Source of the DNA: Hofstenia miamia
Lineage: Eukaryota; Xenacoelomorpha; Acoela; Hofsteniidae
Direction of reading: 5' to 3'
DNA length: 21,521 nucleotides
NCBI GenBank assembly: GCA_900660155.1
Contig: CABFPE010001040.1
Coordinates: 107,149-128,669, forward strand
Below are positions 8,838 to 20,066 of this stretch, piece after piece (position 1 is the first letter of the stretch; each line of letters opens with the position of its first letter). The notes below the pieces were generated by a model. It had not been told where the DNA came from. It saw only the letters and a program-made list of their open reading frames with translations, and made no database searches. Made by a program: the position numbers and the translations under genes.

Positions 8838-10040
8838 TACTTAAAATTTCCAAAAGTCAATATTACATATTCATGATATTTTAAACATTATAGTTCTAAT
8901 TTATCAAAAATGCTACTTACAGGGTATCCCAGAAACAACTGAACACATTAAAACCCTAATAACTTATCCTAAATAGCATCAATCACATAGATTTTTTAAC
9001 CTTACATTTTGCACATCATAGGAGTTGAACACTGAAAATTTCAGCTTATTAGAGTGATAGAATAGATAGAATAATGAAAATGTGCATTTTTTACTTGTTT
9101 TACGAGAAAAAACACGCATGTTTATTCAAGCAATATTTTAAAATATATGCAAGAGAACCATGAACATAATATTTCAAGATATTTTCCAGATACATTTAAA
9201 GTTCCTTGCAAAAAATCCACGAAAAAATTCTTGGTAATTTCTTTTAAAAAACTTCGAGAATCTTCAAAAGAAATAAAAAACTAAGATTTATTCAAAAACT
9301 TTTCAAGGTTTTTCAAGTTTCAAACTAGTGATGCCGTTTCCATACCATAAGTCGCCATTGTATAGTTTATTATTTTTGCTTGATTACCACATTTGTTACG
9401 GTTTCTTAGTATTTTTTTTGTTGTTTTCTCGAATATAAAGTAATATTTTCTTTAAATTATAGCATTCCTAAAAGTTAATGCGAGGAAGTTTTCAAAAAAA
9501 TTTTTTGGTTTTGGTTTTTTGCATATCAAAACCGCGCTTTCCGGTTTTTGAACCGACTAATATCGTAAAATAATAAAACGTTATTCAAGAGAAAAATTCT
9601 AAAATTTCTAAAGTATATTTTCATAACAATGCATACGGTTGATAATAAATCAAAATAAATCTTCATATATTTCAAAAATAACTTACTATTGATCGACATT
9701 GCACTCAACTCAACCCAAATGCAATAAATGATATATAATTTATAAACAATACGTTGAAAAATAATATTTACATTTTAAAATTTACATTATAATCATATGC
9801 TCTTCTAAAATTCAGATTAAGTGTCTAATTTCAGTGTGTAGATCTTATTGTAAGTTTCTAAGTTTTCAAAATTTGGTTTAAAAAGCTGAAACATTAAAAA
9901 ATATTTTTGGTAAACATCAGAAAATGGACCGAATTGGCATTAATTTAAATGGGACAGTCGAATTGAGGTGGCTTGGGCCAAAGCTTTCTGCCCATTTCAA
10001 TCTCTGAGTTAACATAGATATGCATGCATGCATATGATTT
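8838..10040. other. AT-rich intergenic DNA
   Basis: No supported gene. Low-complexity A/T runs dominate. Patches near 9326-9336 (TAGTGATGCCG), 9500-9560 (GGTTTT and CCGGTTTTT motifs) and 9940-10005 (GGGCCAAAGC...TGCCCATTTC) look like eroded DNA-transposon ends, but none has a matching partner or target duplication. Confidence 0.4.
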
Positions 10041-10348
10041 GTGTTGTGGAGATCTGTAGCCTTCATTGAATTTCCCAGGAAAATTTCATGGGCTGAGGTG
10101 AGGTTGAAATCAATATTCTACCCCATGGACAAACGTGGTGTACATTGTATGCCTAGTAATCGTCAAGTCAGCCAAATTATATCATTTTCAACTTCGGTCT
10201 TTGGCAAAATATATTCGTATAGGTTGCTTTCGAATTGGAAATTACCCGTATACCCATTGCAGATTTTTGGTCTAAACTCCTTATTGTAGCATCATCAGCC
10301 TCATATACTTTAAATTCAGTATTCGAGTACCACAAAATTAACACAAAC
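10041..10348. other. Coding-like patch with open frames on both strands next to the gap
   Basis: This patch is richer in G and C than its flanks. On the minus strand a frame from about 10345 reads LWYSNTEFKVYEADDATIRS and further on GIRVISNSKATYTNIFCQRP to a TAA near 10180. A donor-like CGG before GTAATT lies inside it. On the plus strand 10041-10289 is also open for 82 codons without a strong start. I recognise neither product. It may be part of an exon or an old transposon; strand and limits are undecided. Confidence 0.22.
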
Positions 10349-10369
10349 TATATATATATATATATATAT
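10349..10369. repeat. (TA)n tract at the left edge of the assembly gap
   Basis: Alternating TA runs straight into the N block. Such tracts commonly stop assembly, and a (TA)n also borders the right end of both unit copies. Confidence 0.9.
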
Positions 10370-11369
10370 NNNNNNNNNNNNNNNNNNNNNNNNNNNNNNN
10401 NNNNNNNNNNNNNNNNNNNNNNNNNNNNNNNNNNNNNNNNNNNNNNNNNNNNNNNNNNNNNNNNNNNNNNNNNNNNNNNNNNNNNNNNNNNNNNNNNNNN
10501 NNNNNNNNNNNNNNNNNNNNNNNNNNNNNNNNNNNNNNNNNNNNNNNNNNNNNNNNNNNNNNNNNNNNNNNNNNNNNNNNNNNNNNNNNNNNNNNNNNNN
10601 NNNNNNNNNNNNNNNNNNNNNNNNNNNNNNNNNNNNNNNNNNNNNNNNNNNNNNNNNNNNNNNNNNNNNNNNNNNNNNNNNNNNNNNNNNNNNNNNNNNN
10701 NNNNNNNNNNNNNNNNNNNNNNNNNNNNNNNNNNNNNNNNNNNNNNNNNNNNNNNNNNNNNNNNNNNNNNNNNNNNNNNNNNNNNNNNNNNNNNNNNNNN
10801 NNNNNNNNNNNNNNNNNNNNNNNNNNNNNNNNNNNNNNNNNNNNNNNNNNNNNNNNNNNNNNNNNNNNNNNNNNNNNNNNNNNNNNNNNNNNNNNNNNNN
10901 NNNNNNNNNNNNNNNNNNNNNNNNNNNNNNNNNNNNNNNNNNNNNNNNNNNNNNNNNNNNNNNNNNNNNNNNNNNNNNNNNNNNNNNNNNNNNNNNNNNN
11001 NNNNNNNNNNNNNNNNNNNNNNNNNNNNNNNNNNNNNNNNNNNNNNNNNNNNNNNNNNNNNNNNNNNNNNNNNNNNNNNNNNNNNNNNNNNNNNNNNNNN
11101 NNNNNNNNNNNNNNNNNNNNNNNNNNNNNNNNNNNNNNNNNNNNNNNNNNNNNNNNNNNNNNNNNNNNNNNNNNNNNNNNNNNNNNNNNNNNNNNNNNNN
11201 NNNNNNNNNNNNNNNNNNNNNNNNNNNNNNNNNNNNNNNNNNNNNNNNNNNNNNNNNNNNNNNNNNNNNNNNNNNNNNNNNNNNNNNNNNNNNNNNNNNN
11301 NNNNNNNNNNNNNNNNNNNNNNNNNNNNNNNNNNNNNNNNNNNNNNNNNNNNNNNNNNNNNNNNNNNNN
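10370..11369. other. Assembly gap of exactly 1,000 N
   Basis: The round size suggests a placeholder, so the real distance between the two unit copies is unknown. The sequence after the gap starts at the position equivalent to 1969, the last base of the CATTAATGGGCCATT motif, hiding the left boundary of copy 2. Confidence 0.99.
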
Positions 11370-13008
11370 TGTAGTTGTCATTAATGGCAGATGACAGCCA
11401 GTGATGTATATCCGGCAATGAACTATTGATGAATCAATAATGGGCCATTGATGAGCCAATAATTGTCCAGTGCTCGCAACCAGTGGATTTTATTTTTTAT
11501 GGCAGAACATATGTTAAATAACAAATTTATGTTGCTAATCATTTCAAACATTGCTGCTTAAGCAAACACAAGCCCAAAAAATGGCAGAACGATATCTTTG
11601 AGAAACTGTCAATCATATTCACTTCAAACGTTTCCTAGGAAGTTGAAAGCATGTCTTGTTTATAATTAATAACAATAAATCTGCCAAATCTATCAAAAAT
11701 GTAAAATTATAAAATTAAGTCGAATTTTGAACTGTTACTATTCTTAAATCATAAAAAATATATTCTACTCAATCGCAACTTCTCTATATAATAGCAAATT
11801 TTAAGGTGCCCAAATTTTCATGAATAAATTATTTTGACAATTCACTTAGCACCAAATGCATTGAGGGGCTGATCCTCCAATGTTGTTTTTGTTCATTACT
11901 TTGCTTGAAAATAATAATCTTTAGATGATTTTTTTCTGAATTTTCCCAAAATATCTGGTAACAACATAAAGTAAGTGGAAAATTTTTTTTGATCAGGGCC
12001 TGTGTCAAAGGAGGTCTGAAATAATTCATTTTAGTAAAAATGTTAAAATTTTTTGTGCAACATGGTCTTAAGGTAGTCAATATTTTGATAGATATTGAAT
12101 TATTTATACAATTAATTTGACTGACTCATCATTGTTAGGGTTCAGACTTGCTAAAAAAAGTGTTAAACTGAACAAAATTTTTAGAGTAGCGTGGCTCTTA
12201 TATACTTTAGTACTACGATCAGTCTTTAGTGACTTATAAGGTCTGTGGTGGAAATAAGTGTGACACATTTATCAGAAGAGGGGCCGAACATAAGATATAA
12301 AAATATGAAATTTTCATTTGGTGCAATTATTTGAATACAGTGAGACTAACTATGATTAAATACACTATAAAAAGAGACCTAATTTACTAGGAGCATTGAT
12401 TCTGAGCCCCGGCTGAAAAATGGCAATCTTATGGGGTGGGGCAATGTGGGTTATGGCCTGCGAATTTTTAAAATTTTTTTGAACTTTGATCTTGAAAGTG
12501 CCTTAATATATAATATTATGATACGTATTCGATTTTTGAAACATAAATAAACATTATTAATTGACTTTATTTCTAATTTTTTCATTCATTTCTAAAAATG
12601 TAAATTTACTCAAAATTGTGAAAATGAATGTCATGATTACGTAATACAGGCTGACCTTGACCGTATTTTTTATGTTTTTCTGTTAAACTAAGTCCTAACA
12701 ATAACTAGAAGAAGTATGACCTAAATAAACTGCTTCCTTCTATTTTTAATGGACAATTCATTTAGAAAATTTTTCTAAAAATTTCTGACATCAAAATTTT
12801 TTTGCATATAAAATCGCAACTAATGAACATATTTTTTGAAAATTGGCAAAGATGTAGATTAAAGGTGTATCTTTCACTGTGCCAAAGCTTATTCCGTTAT
12901 CTTTAATATTTTTGAAATAAAAGAAGTGCATTATTTAGTACCTGCGGCGTTTAGTGGTCACATGTATATTCTTGGTTTTTAAAAAGTAAAAAAGAAGCTT
13001 TTTGCAAG

Positions 13009-13030
13009 TCCTTTTTTATATAAAAAAGGA
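13009..13030. repeat. Perfect 22-bp palindrome (copy 2)
   Basis: Identical to the palindrome at 3608-3629: TCC-T6-ATAT-A6-GGA. Confidence 0.8.
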
Positions 13031-13138
13031 TCAAGGAATTAAAATAATGAAATGCGTTTTATTTGCAAGCATCTGCTAATTGATTATTACTAAGTTTGCA
13101 ACTGATAATGCCGATGGTCCACAAGTGTGTTACTGGTG

Positions 13139-13214
13139 CAGGGGCGTACGTGGGATTTTCTGACAGGGCCAACTTAGTCATGGTCAAGCGTGTGACCAAA
13201 AGCGGTGCGAATCC
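13139..13214 (+). other. Possible DNA-transposon terminus with tRNA B-box-like motif (copy 2)
   Basis: Same sequence as 3738-3813, including CAGGGGCGTACG and GGTGCGAATCC. The same uncertainty applies. Confidence 0.2.
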
Positions 13215-13486
13215 CCACAAATAATAGAATTTATATTCTACAAATGTATTTATATTTTCCATAATACATCAGCAAAGCAATAAATAGTATTATGTATTGT
13301 CTTGTACATCATATACTGTTGCTACTTTCTATTAGATGTGTAATACACAAAATATCAATTCTATTCTATTATTTTAGCTGTTACCTAAATCATTAAAGCT
13401 AAACGAAGGTGCTTATTAGGTAAAAGCTTGCTGGTTTTGTTAACTGTGTTAGTATTTAGTTATTAAGTTCAAGGTGTGGGTGTTGC

Positions 13487-13542
13487 AGGATACAAAAACA
13501 TCCTATGGGGGTACGGGAATCAAGAATACCCCACTCGCATAG
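13487..13542. repeat. Short inverted repeats (copy 2)
   Basis: Same paired hairpins as 4086-4141, followed by the same four CGGAT repeats. Confidence 0.35.
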
Positions 13543-14961
13543 CCCTTCTTTAGATCAAGAATAGACATGGATTAAATAAACCATGCGGATTGGGCAGATG
13601 GGAATCCAAAAAAATGTACGGATTAGCTGGAAAAATATTGCTGAATTTCTTGCAGATTCAAAATTACTTCGCATATGCTATAAGCATTTCAAATAATTTC
13701 AAAATGTTACGGATTTTATTAGGCTGCTTGAAGAAATGTTGTGGATGCGGATTTGAATGCAAATAATATTTTTTATTCTTTGCGGGTGCAAAATGTCAAT
13801 CAATGCATACATTTATCTAGAAACCTTGGGCAGTGATGATAATATTTACAGTCTACTTAACAGATTTGTTACCAGATTGGTTAACATACTATATAAATAT
13901 ACTTTAAAATCTTTAGAAAGATCTATTTAAAAGATCTATTTTACAATTGCTATTATTAACAAATTTCTTTAGTTTGTGAAGTGGCATGAATTTTACTTCA
14001 TTTTACCATTGTCCACTAATGCTAAGCGAATTTATTCAAAGGCATCATTTTCTTCATAAAAACCATCTCACTAAAAAATACAATTTTTTGTTTTTCATTT
14101 CTGTTATACAACCAATTTTAGTAAGAAATCTGCTAACGGTTAAACTAAGTATAGGGTAATTTAGTTGCACCAAGAACAACTAGAATAGAATTTTAAGCTC
14201 AAATCAAACAGGAAGATGCTGATATTTTGTGACTTTTCTACATTTTGTAAGCACTTTTTGTCTACACTATATGGGAATATTCCTAACTTTGCTCATCAAG
14301 ATTCAACAAAAACATCAATAGTCTAAATTGGGGTAGCTTTGTTACCCAGAAAGAAATCAGCTTAAAACTTTTGCTTTACGGTGAATGCTAGTTTGTTATA
14401 GTAATACCTTGCTTCTTGAAAAACCCTAGTGCTATGATTTCATGAAAATTTTATTAATAATCATTTACCTTCTACCCAAAAAATATCTAAATTGGAAAAT
14501 TCTCACTTTTTTTAGTTTTTGTATGATATGATTTTTTGCATATATATTAAATTCAAATTCCTGGAGTCTTGATACAGCTTTTTCGCAGATTGTGTTCTTC
14601 ACATAGCAAATAAAATATGTGGAATCTCATAGCGAATGCACCCAATGTGTTGTAAAAAGCCAATTTTATCCCTATTTTGACAATATTTTTGAAATAATTG
14701 AAATAGTTCAATGAATAATTGCCCTATTTTATTCGCCAATATATAATTGTACGCAATACTATTGCAATTATTGCTATGAAAAATTATTGATTTCCCATCC
14801 TTACATGAACCCTTGAATTATGCATTTGATATTTATGGAATTTTTAGCTTAAATATTTTTCAAAGATCTAAAAAACACCGCGCTGACAAAGTCCTCTTCT
14901 TGGCAGAACCGGTAAAACTTGCATTTTTCAAAATCAAACAAAGAAAAGCATCTGTGAATGA

Positions 14962-16484
14962 TCAAAAACAAAATATAAACAGAAACACGTTGTCATTAGG
15001 CGCGTTTATCACATTTGGAATATGCAAAGCACCATTTTTCACACCCATCGACTGCACTAAACACACTGAAACTGAACATTCAACATAGTGCTTCAAACTT
15101 TTTACTGGCTTTTTGGTTCGCTTGGTCTGCTTTTTTGCCCTATTACATCTTTTTGGTGGCAAGCAGTGATGGGCATTTAATAAAAGAACTGTACCCAACC
15201 TGACCCGACACAATTTACTCAACCCGAGCCGAACCGATTATTGATTCTTTTACCAGACCCGACAGTCAATTCACTTACCCGACATGGCCCGAAGAAAAGT
15301 AAATACTCAATTTTAAAATGTACATGAATTATAATTTTTGATTTGACTGATAGTTGATAAGATAACAATTGAACAACGACTTCATTAAAGACTGTTATTG
15401 TTTTTGATAAAGAACAATTGCATGCAAAATTAATCAAAAACTACCATCTCTTAATCAAACCTTTATGGACTTACAAGAATTCGAGGGAATGTCCAGTCAC
15501 ATGGTGCATGTATTAAACTTTACAGGAATTAAAAATAATTAGGCGTAATTCAAGAATTTATTTTGCAAAAAAAACTCGTGCGAATCGGGTCTTAAACGTC
15601 ATTAGTGGGGCGAATTAAATGAAGGACTTAACGTATTATCTATTCCTTTTCTCCATTGATGATGTAAGTTGCGTATGCTTATATCTGCGAGACTAAAGGT
15701 CGCGTATAATAATTTAAGTTATCGTCATTCTTTAAAAATAATATAGCAATTTATCCAGTTTATCATACCCTACAATTACCCGACAGAATCTGTTCTATGA
15801 GCTACACGACCCTATACCCGACGTCAAGTTGGGTAAAGCCGGGTATCCGATGCCCATCTCTGGTGGCAAGTTTTTATTACTCGGCTCTGATTTTCGTTTC
15901 CTGGCTTTTTTAGGAGAGAAGATTTCAGCGACAAATGGTTTTTCATCCCTGTCATGCTGTAAGTTGCGAATGTTTTGGAAAATAGTTGATCGATCTCAAG
16001 GCAACCCAATCTTTGTTGTACTTCTTCTCAGAGGCCATCGGTTAACTCATTTGAAACAGTTTCAACATGACTTCTGTTAAGAAATGACTTTGAAAGTTCA
16101 ATATCTTTCTCAGAAGCTGGGTCCTTGAATGGAAAATGTCCGCAATGCTTGAATGCAAAAAGAGCAAATTTCGTTAATGCTTCATTTTGTCCCATACAGG
16201 GTAAAACTCAATTTTGGTGAGAACAACTTTCTCACAATTTGGTAAATTGAAATTGTTCAGAATACGTTTTTTTTGCTGAAGTGAGCATCAAGAAGCTGCA
16301 ATCTGTGAGTTGAGTGCGGAGGAAGACACACTAGTTCAAAGTTGTTGTTAATACAATATTCAACTGCTTCCATACTCAACTGTGCGGAGTGTCCATCCAT
16401 AAACAAAGATGTGGGACCTGTTGCTGCAACACGAACAATGTATTTTAAAATGTTTCAAAAATGTAAAAAAGCGTCCGAGTCAAC
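14962..16484 (-). pseudogene. Broken pogo/Tigger/jerky-like DDE_1 transposase (copy 2)
   Basis: It carries the same blocks as copy 1: FMDGHSAQ with catalytic Asp at 16395-16397, LPPHSTHRLQLLD with the next at 16287-16289, the AFKHCGHFPF block, and the lysine/arginine-rich tail split by the hAT-like element. It has the same TGA stops and frameshift. None of the five substitutions I saw between the copies repairs or adds a break in the recognisable catalytic part. Shared damage means that the gene was dead before duplication, so neither copy could have moved with its own enzyme. Confidence 0.85.
15156..15870. mobile_element. hAT-like miniature transposon with 8-bp target duplication (copy 2)
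   Basis: The element is at 15164-15862, with GTGGCAAG at 15156-15163 and 15863-15870. Terminal repeats are identical to copy 1; the only difference seen inside is C to T at 15796. Same insertion point as copy 1, so it was inherited with the unit and is not an independent insertion. Confidence 0.9.
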
Positions 16485-16503
16485 ATATTTGCTCCTCTCT
16501 GTG

Positions 16504-16966
16504 CTACCCCTTTTCTATATCAATTTGCAACTGAGGATAAACCGGTTGGATCTTCGTTTGTACATTCTCATCAGTTTCCTAAAACAATGCAAAAATTACC
16601 AGTTGTGGTCCAATAAAAAAAGATCAATGTTATAGGTTATAAACTCATAAATATGCTTATATTATAAAAATCTTTGTTTGATTTTGCAAAACTTAACTCT
16701 TCCTTACACTAGGACGCCTAAAAACAATGGTTTACATACCAGTAAATTCGTAGTTGTGTAACCGTTCTGCAAAAGAAAAGCTTGCAAGTAAAAGATTAGA
16801 AAGATTCAACGATTCCTGTAGAAATTAGCACAAAAGCTCAGTAACCTATTAGACAAAAAGAATTCAATAATAATCCAATCCACAGCTTAAATAGAAATCT
16901 AGTTGAGTCGCTACTCACCTGGATGCATTGTCCGTTCTGCTCCGCTTTACCCAATACCAATATACG
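16504..16966 (-). pseudogene. Exon-like chain with 27-base microexon (copy 2)
   Basis: Same three blocks and splice sites as 7103-7565: microexon 16740-16766, last block 16504-16578. The substitution at 16518 changes a Leu codon to Ile in the last block, which keeps the frame open. One mild change is too little to argue for selection. Confidence 0.3.
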
Positions 16967-17060
16967 TTAATGTTACTTGCTGTTTTAAACAGCACTTGTT
17001 TCCTGTTTGCTGAAAGAACTTGCAGCTGCTAACAGCACTGTTGGGAGATTTGAGTAGTTA

Positions 17061-17090
17061 CATTAATGGGCCATTATCGCACCATTAATG
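17061..17090 (+). repeat. Right-end motif of the duplicated unit (copy 2)
   Basis: CATTAATGGGCCATT then CATTAATG, identical to 7660-7689 and in the same orientation as the left-end motif. Confidence 0.55.
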
Positions 17091-17151
17091 AGTTACAAGG
17101 AACTGATAAATAATACTTTTTGAAAATTGATCTCAATTTTTAATGCAATGC

Positions 17152-17156
<5 letters not shown>

Positions 17157-17194
<38 letters not shown>
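17157..17194. repeat. (TA)n microsatellite at the right end of copy 2
   Basis: Nearly pure alternating AT, shorter than the tract that ends copy 1 and followed by ATGTATC and unrelated sequence. Confidence 0.9.
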
Positions 17195-17198
<4 letters not shown>

Positions 17199-18446
17199 CT
17201 AGTCAATAATAACTAATGCAAGACATAGTAGTAGTAATAGTAAAAGTTGTACTAGTATGTAATCTCAGAATTAACTATCTTTAATTTATATACCTTGCTT
17301 TTGTTGAATGTCACTGCAGTTTGCTTTTATACTTCCAGATAAGCACTAAAACAGTGTTGTTATTTGATGTTTGTATGTACATATGCAACCTTAGAAACTT
17401 TTTACATTTACAATTCCTAGCATAAAATAATCATTTTTGCTAATTATAGACAATAGTACTTATATATATATATATATGAGGCAATACACATAGTGCCTGA
17501 GCAACGCAATCACTAACAATATTTTTTGCAATATATACTTTATTAAAAATGCATTATCAATATCTCTCATTTTTTCGTAAATTATCGCAAATGCCATAAA
17601 GATCTGTTTCAGATCCAATCGTTTAATATGTAAATATGACTTGGATGTCAACATTCAATAAAAAATTTTTTTAATTTAATATATAAGAGCATGATAAGCC
17701 AAAAACATTATTTCGTTACATTTAATAGAAAATCAAAATCAAATTAAACTTGAGCAAGAATAAAGAAAGTTTTTAAATAAATCTACATTGAAATTCATTT
17801 TGAATCTAATGTATATGTAATTAATAAGTTACTATTAAGATATTTACGTAATTACAACAAGTCTAAAAAAAATTAATGACCATAGAAAAGTGTGATTGAT
17901 ATTTTGTAGCAAATAAATAAATAAAAAATTACATTGTAAAATTGAAAATCTATTATTATTCAATTTAATTGCCAACATTTAAATTCTCCAACAAATATGC
18001 TACCAAAAATTAAAATACCAAAACTTGAACAAAATAAATTCAGGTGTGAAAAGCAAATATGATTTTTCTTTTGCATGCCAAGTGCAGTAAGTTCAATATA
18101 GTAAAACAATTATTGATTTAAATAAGCCGAAAGACGTTTGCCCATACAAAGATTCAACTTAGCAAAAATGTCATTATTGATATTAAAAAAGGTTTTGCGC
18201 ATTTTTCAGACATGTCAATATTGTATGTCTAATGCTGCAGCTGCAAGAAGAACAATATTTTTACACTATTGCATCATAATAATATAATCGAATAATGAGT
18301 TTTCAGGTTTTCATTTTGTTAATTTTAAAGTTACTTGCTAATACTAACGTCTTGGAATTCACTTGATATAGTGAAAATAAGTTTCATAATAGATAATGTA
18401 CATACGGAATAATGTTAAATTTGCAAAAGATTGTAATAAGAAGAAT
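17195..18446. other. AT-rich intergenic DNA
   Basis: No supported gene. There is a short (TA)n tract at 17461-17477. On the minus strand a strong acceptor-like TTCTTCTTGCAG ends near 18239, followed in phase 0 by CTG CAG CAT TAG; it could be the last exon (LQH, stop) of the gene at 18447-18824, but this is tentative. Confidence 0.45.
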
Positions 18447-18824
18447 TTAAATAACCTGTACAGTTTCATCAATAAGCATTTCATAGTACTGAGAATCTTC
18501 ATAGGGATTAAATGTGATGGAATCATTTAGAAGAGTGTCTTGATCATACATTTCAAAATTAGTTTTATTAATCCAGAAGCTCACGCAAGTTTTTTCATGC
18601 ATGCATGAATGCGCACAATGAACTTTATGCCCTAGAGTCGGTTCTCTGAGATGTATTCAAAATATCAAAGGATAATTGGATGTTGAAATAGCACAGGACC
18701 ACGATATCCTTTCAATAAAACGAGAAACTTTCAGATTTGCATACAAGCAAACCACAATTATGGAAATTAATGCCAGCCAAACGAAATTGATCATTTCTTT
18801 TGAGATCTGATTTAAAATGAGCAT
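18447..18824 (-). CDS. Candidate small secreted cysteine-containing protein (PAN/apple-like), possibly two exons
   Basis: ATG at 18824 (or, in frame, 18794) opens a frame starting MLILNQISKEMINFVWLAL, whose hydrophobic run to IIVVCL looks like a signal peptide. The same frame meets TGA at 18657-18659 and then stays open to TAA at 18447, reading LGHKVHCAHSCMHEKTCVSF and later ending YYEMLIDETVQ. The CxxxC and CVSF pattern is like PAN/apple extracellular modules. A 99-base intron (GTATGC at 18744, ATCTCAG ending 18646) would remove the TGA and keep phase (TT+A gives Leu), giving exons 18745-18824 and 18456-18645; the second ends CAG before GTTATT. The first donor is weak, so a pseudogene remains possible. 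Confidence 0.42.
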
Positions 18825-20066
18825 TTTCGCAACAACATCTGCCGCATCCTATGTTCGCATATTGCCTACCAATAATAATGGAAACTCAAAAACAAGAGAT
18901 GTTCATGGACAACTCAAATGAAATATTATTGTTTTTTTATCAACTAGCAAAGTCTATTCACTACTTCCTGTAAAATTGAAAATTTCCATTTTAGAAAAAA
19001 ATTATATGCTCGCTCGTTGTTTTTGATCTGGTAAATAAACATGAAACAACGGTAAACAACCTTCCCTACTACCTTTTCATAGTGCGTCCGTGCAGTCGGT
19101 CAACATCGTATATTATTATTTATAAGTTACCAATTTTAATATAGTTTATAACACTCTTTAAGTGATCTCACTTTACTTTAAGGTTTTATTATAAGGTCAT
19201 AAAATATTCATTAATAAATTATTTTAAAATCCATTCTCGTTGTATATAATAACATTTCAAAAAAATAAGAAACTTAAATATCTTAAGAAGCACATCATAT
19301 TGAAAAACTGTACGTAAATCGGTGCCACAGAATTTCTTCGAGTATTCTGCTTTGGTGCCTGAATGAGTTTTGAAACATATTTATTTGTAACATACATGTA
19401 TCTCACTCATTATTTGCAATAATACATAAGAAGATATACGGTATATGCAACATATTCCTGTGAAGCAAGTTCATTATTATTCATTGAACTATCTTAAATA
19501 GCTGTAAACAATTTTGCAAATTATTTTCAAATAATCCATAATCGAAAAATTTGCCAAAAAATCCAAAACGTTGACAATATTTTGGCAAAAAATCCAAACA
19601 ATTATCCTAGGAATGTCAGAGGTCGCAGAATTGCTCAAAAATGAATGGATTTTTCACACAAATGAGCTTCTCAATGGTTCATGGACTGAAAGATAGAATC
19701 CTGTTTTTTCGGATTTTAAATATCTTTATCATTTCTTGAATATCAAGGAGCGTATTAAAATTTTGCATTTTACAAAATCCTTGAATTAATTTGGGATTTG
19801 AAAGCATTTTCGAAATACACATATTGCTTTGTATTAAGGGAATACGATATATTTTTTCTAAACAAAATATAATGAAACAAGTCATGCAAAGTGTTATCCA
19901 CTCTATATCTATCACATGTCTGATGACACATCTTAAACTAGGCATTAAATAGACTAATTTATATTTAAATCAATTTCCCCTCTAAAGATTTTCGTCCATA
20001 TACACACTAAAAAAATTTAATATGACGGAAATTTAAAATAGAATATAATTTTGCAAATAATAACAG
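18825..20066. other. AT-rich intergenic or intronic DNA
   Basis: No supported gene. An acceptor-like GGTGCCACAG near 19331 is followed by a short open stretch, but two frames compete and no donor fits. This region would contain the promoter of the minus-strand gene at 18447-18824 and the upstream exons or introns of the plus-strand gene ending at 20415; neither could be pinned down. Confidence 0.4.

Larger units (their letters stand above)
11370..17156 (+). repeat. 5.8-kb duplicated unit, copy 2
   Basis: This is copy 1 shifted by exactly 9,401 bp, with the same order, orientation, broken transposase, nested hAT-like element and target duplication. All the stop codons that kill the transposase in copy 1 are present here as well. 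Identity ends at 17156, at the start of a (TA)n tract. The left part (about 11387-14960) has no supportable gene. The DNA following it differs from that following copy 1. Confidence 0.93.

Noticed and set aside
9326..9560. Eroded hAT-type element (TAGTGATGCCG, then GGTTTT/CCGG motifs)
   Set aside because: No inverted partner end or target duplication; the motifs are too A/T-rich to be decisive.
9940..10008. Minus-strand CAGAGATTGAAATGGGC-like transposon end
   Set aside because: Only one end is visible and there is no duplication of flanking bases.
10235..11459. Long open frames of 350-380 codons across the gap
   Set aside because: They consist of N bases and carry no information.
16342..16635. 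97-codon plus-strand frame present only in copy 2
   Set aside because: It exists only because the substitution at 16518 removes a TAA, and it is antisense to the transposase relic.
17460..17654. 64-codon minus-strand frame ending in a (TA)n tract
   Set aside because: Low-complexity A/T sequence, no splice sites or protein-like pattern.
19679..19945. 88-codon minus-strand frame
   Set aside because: A/T-driven composition and no motif; I could not separate it from chance.
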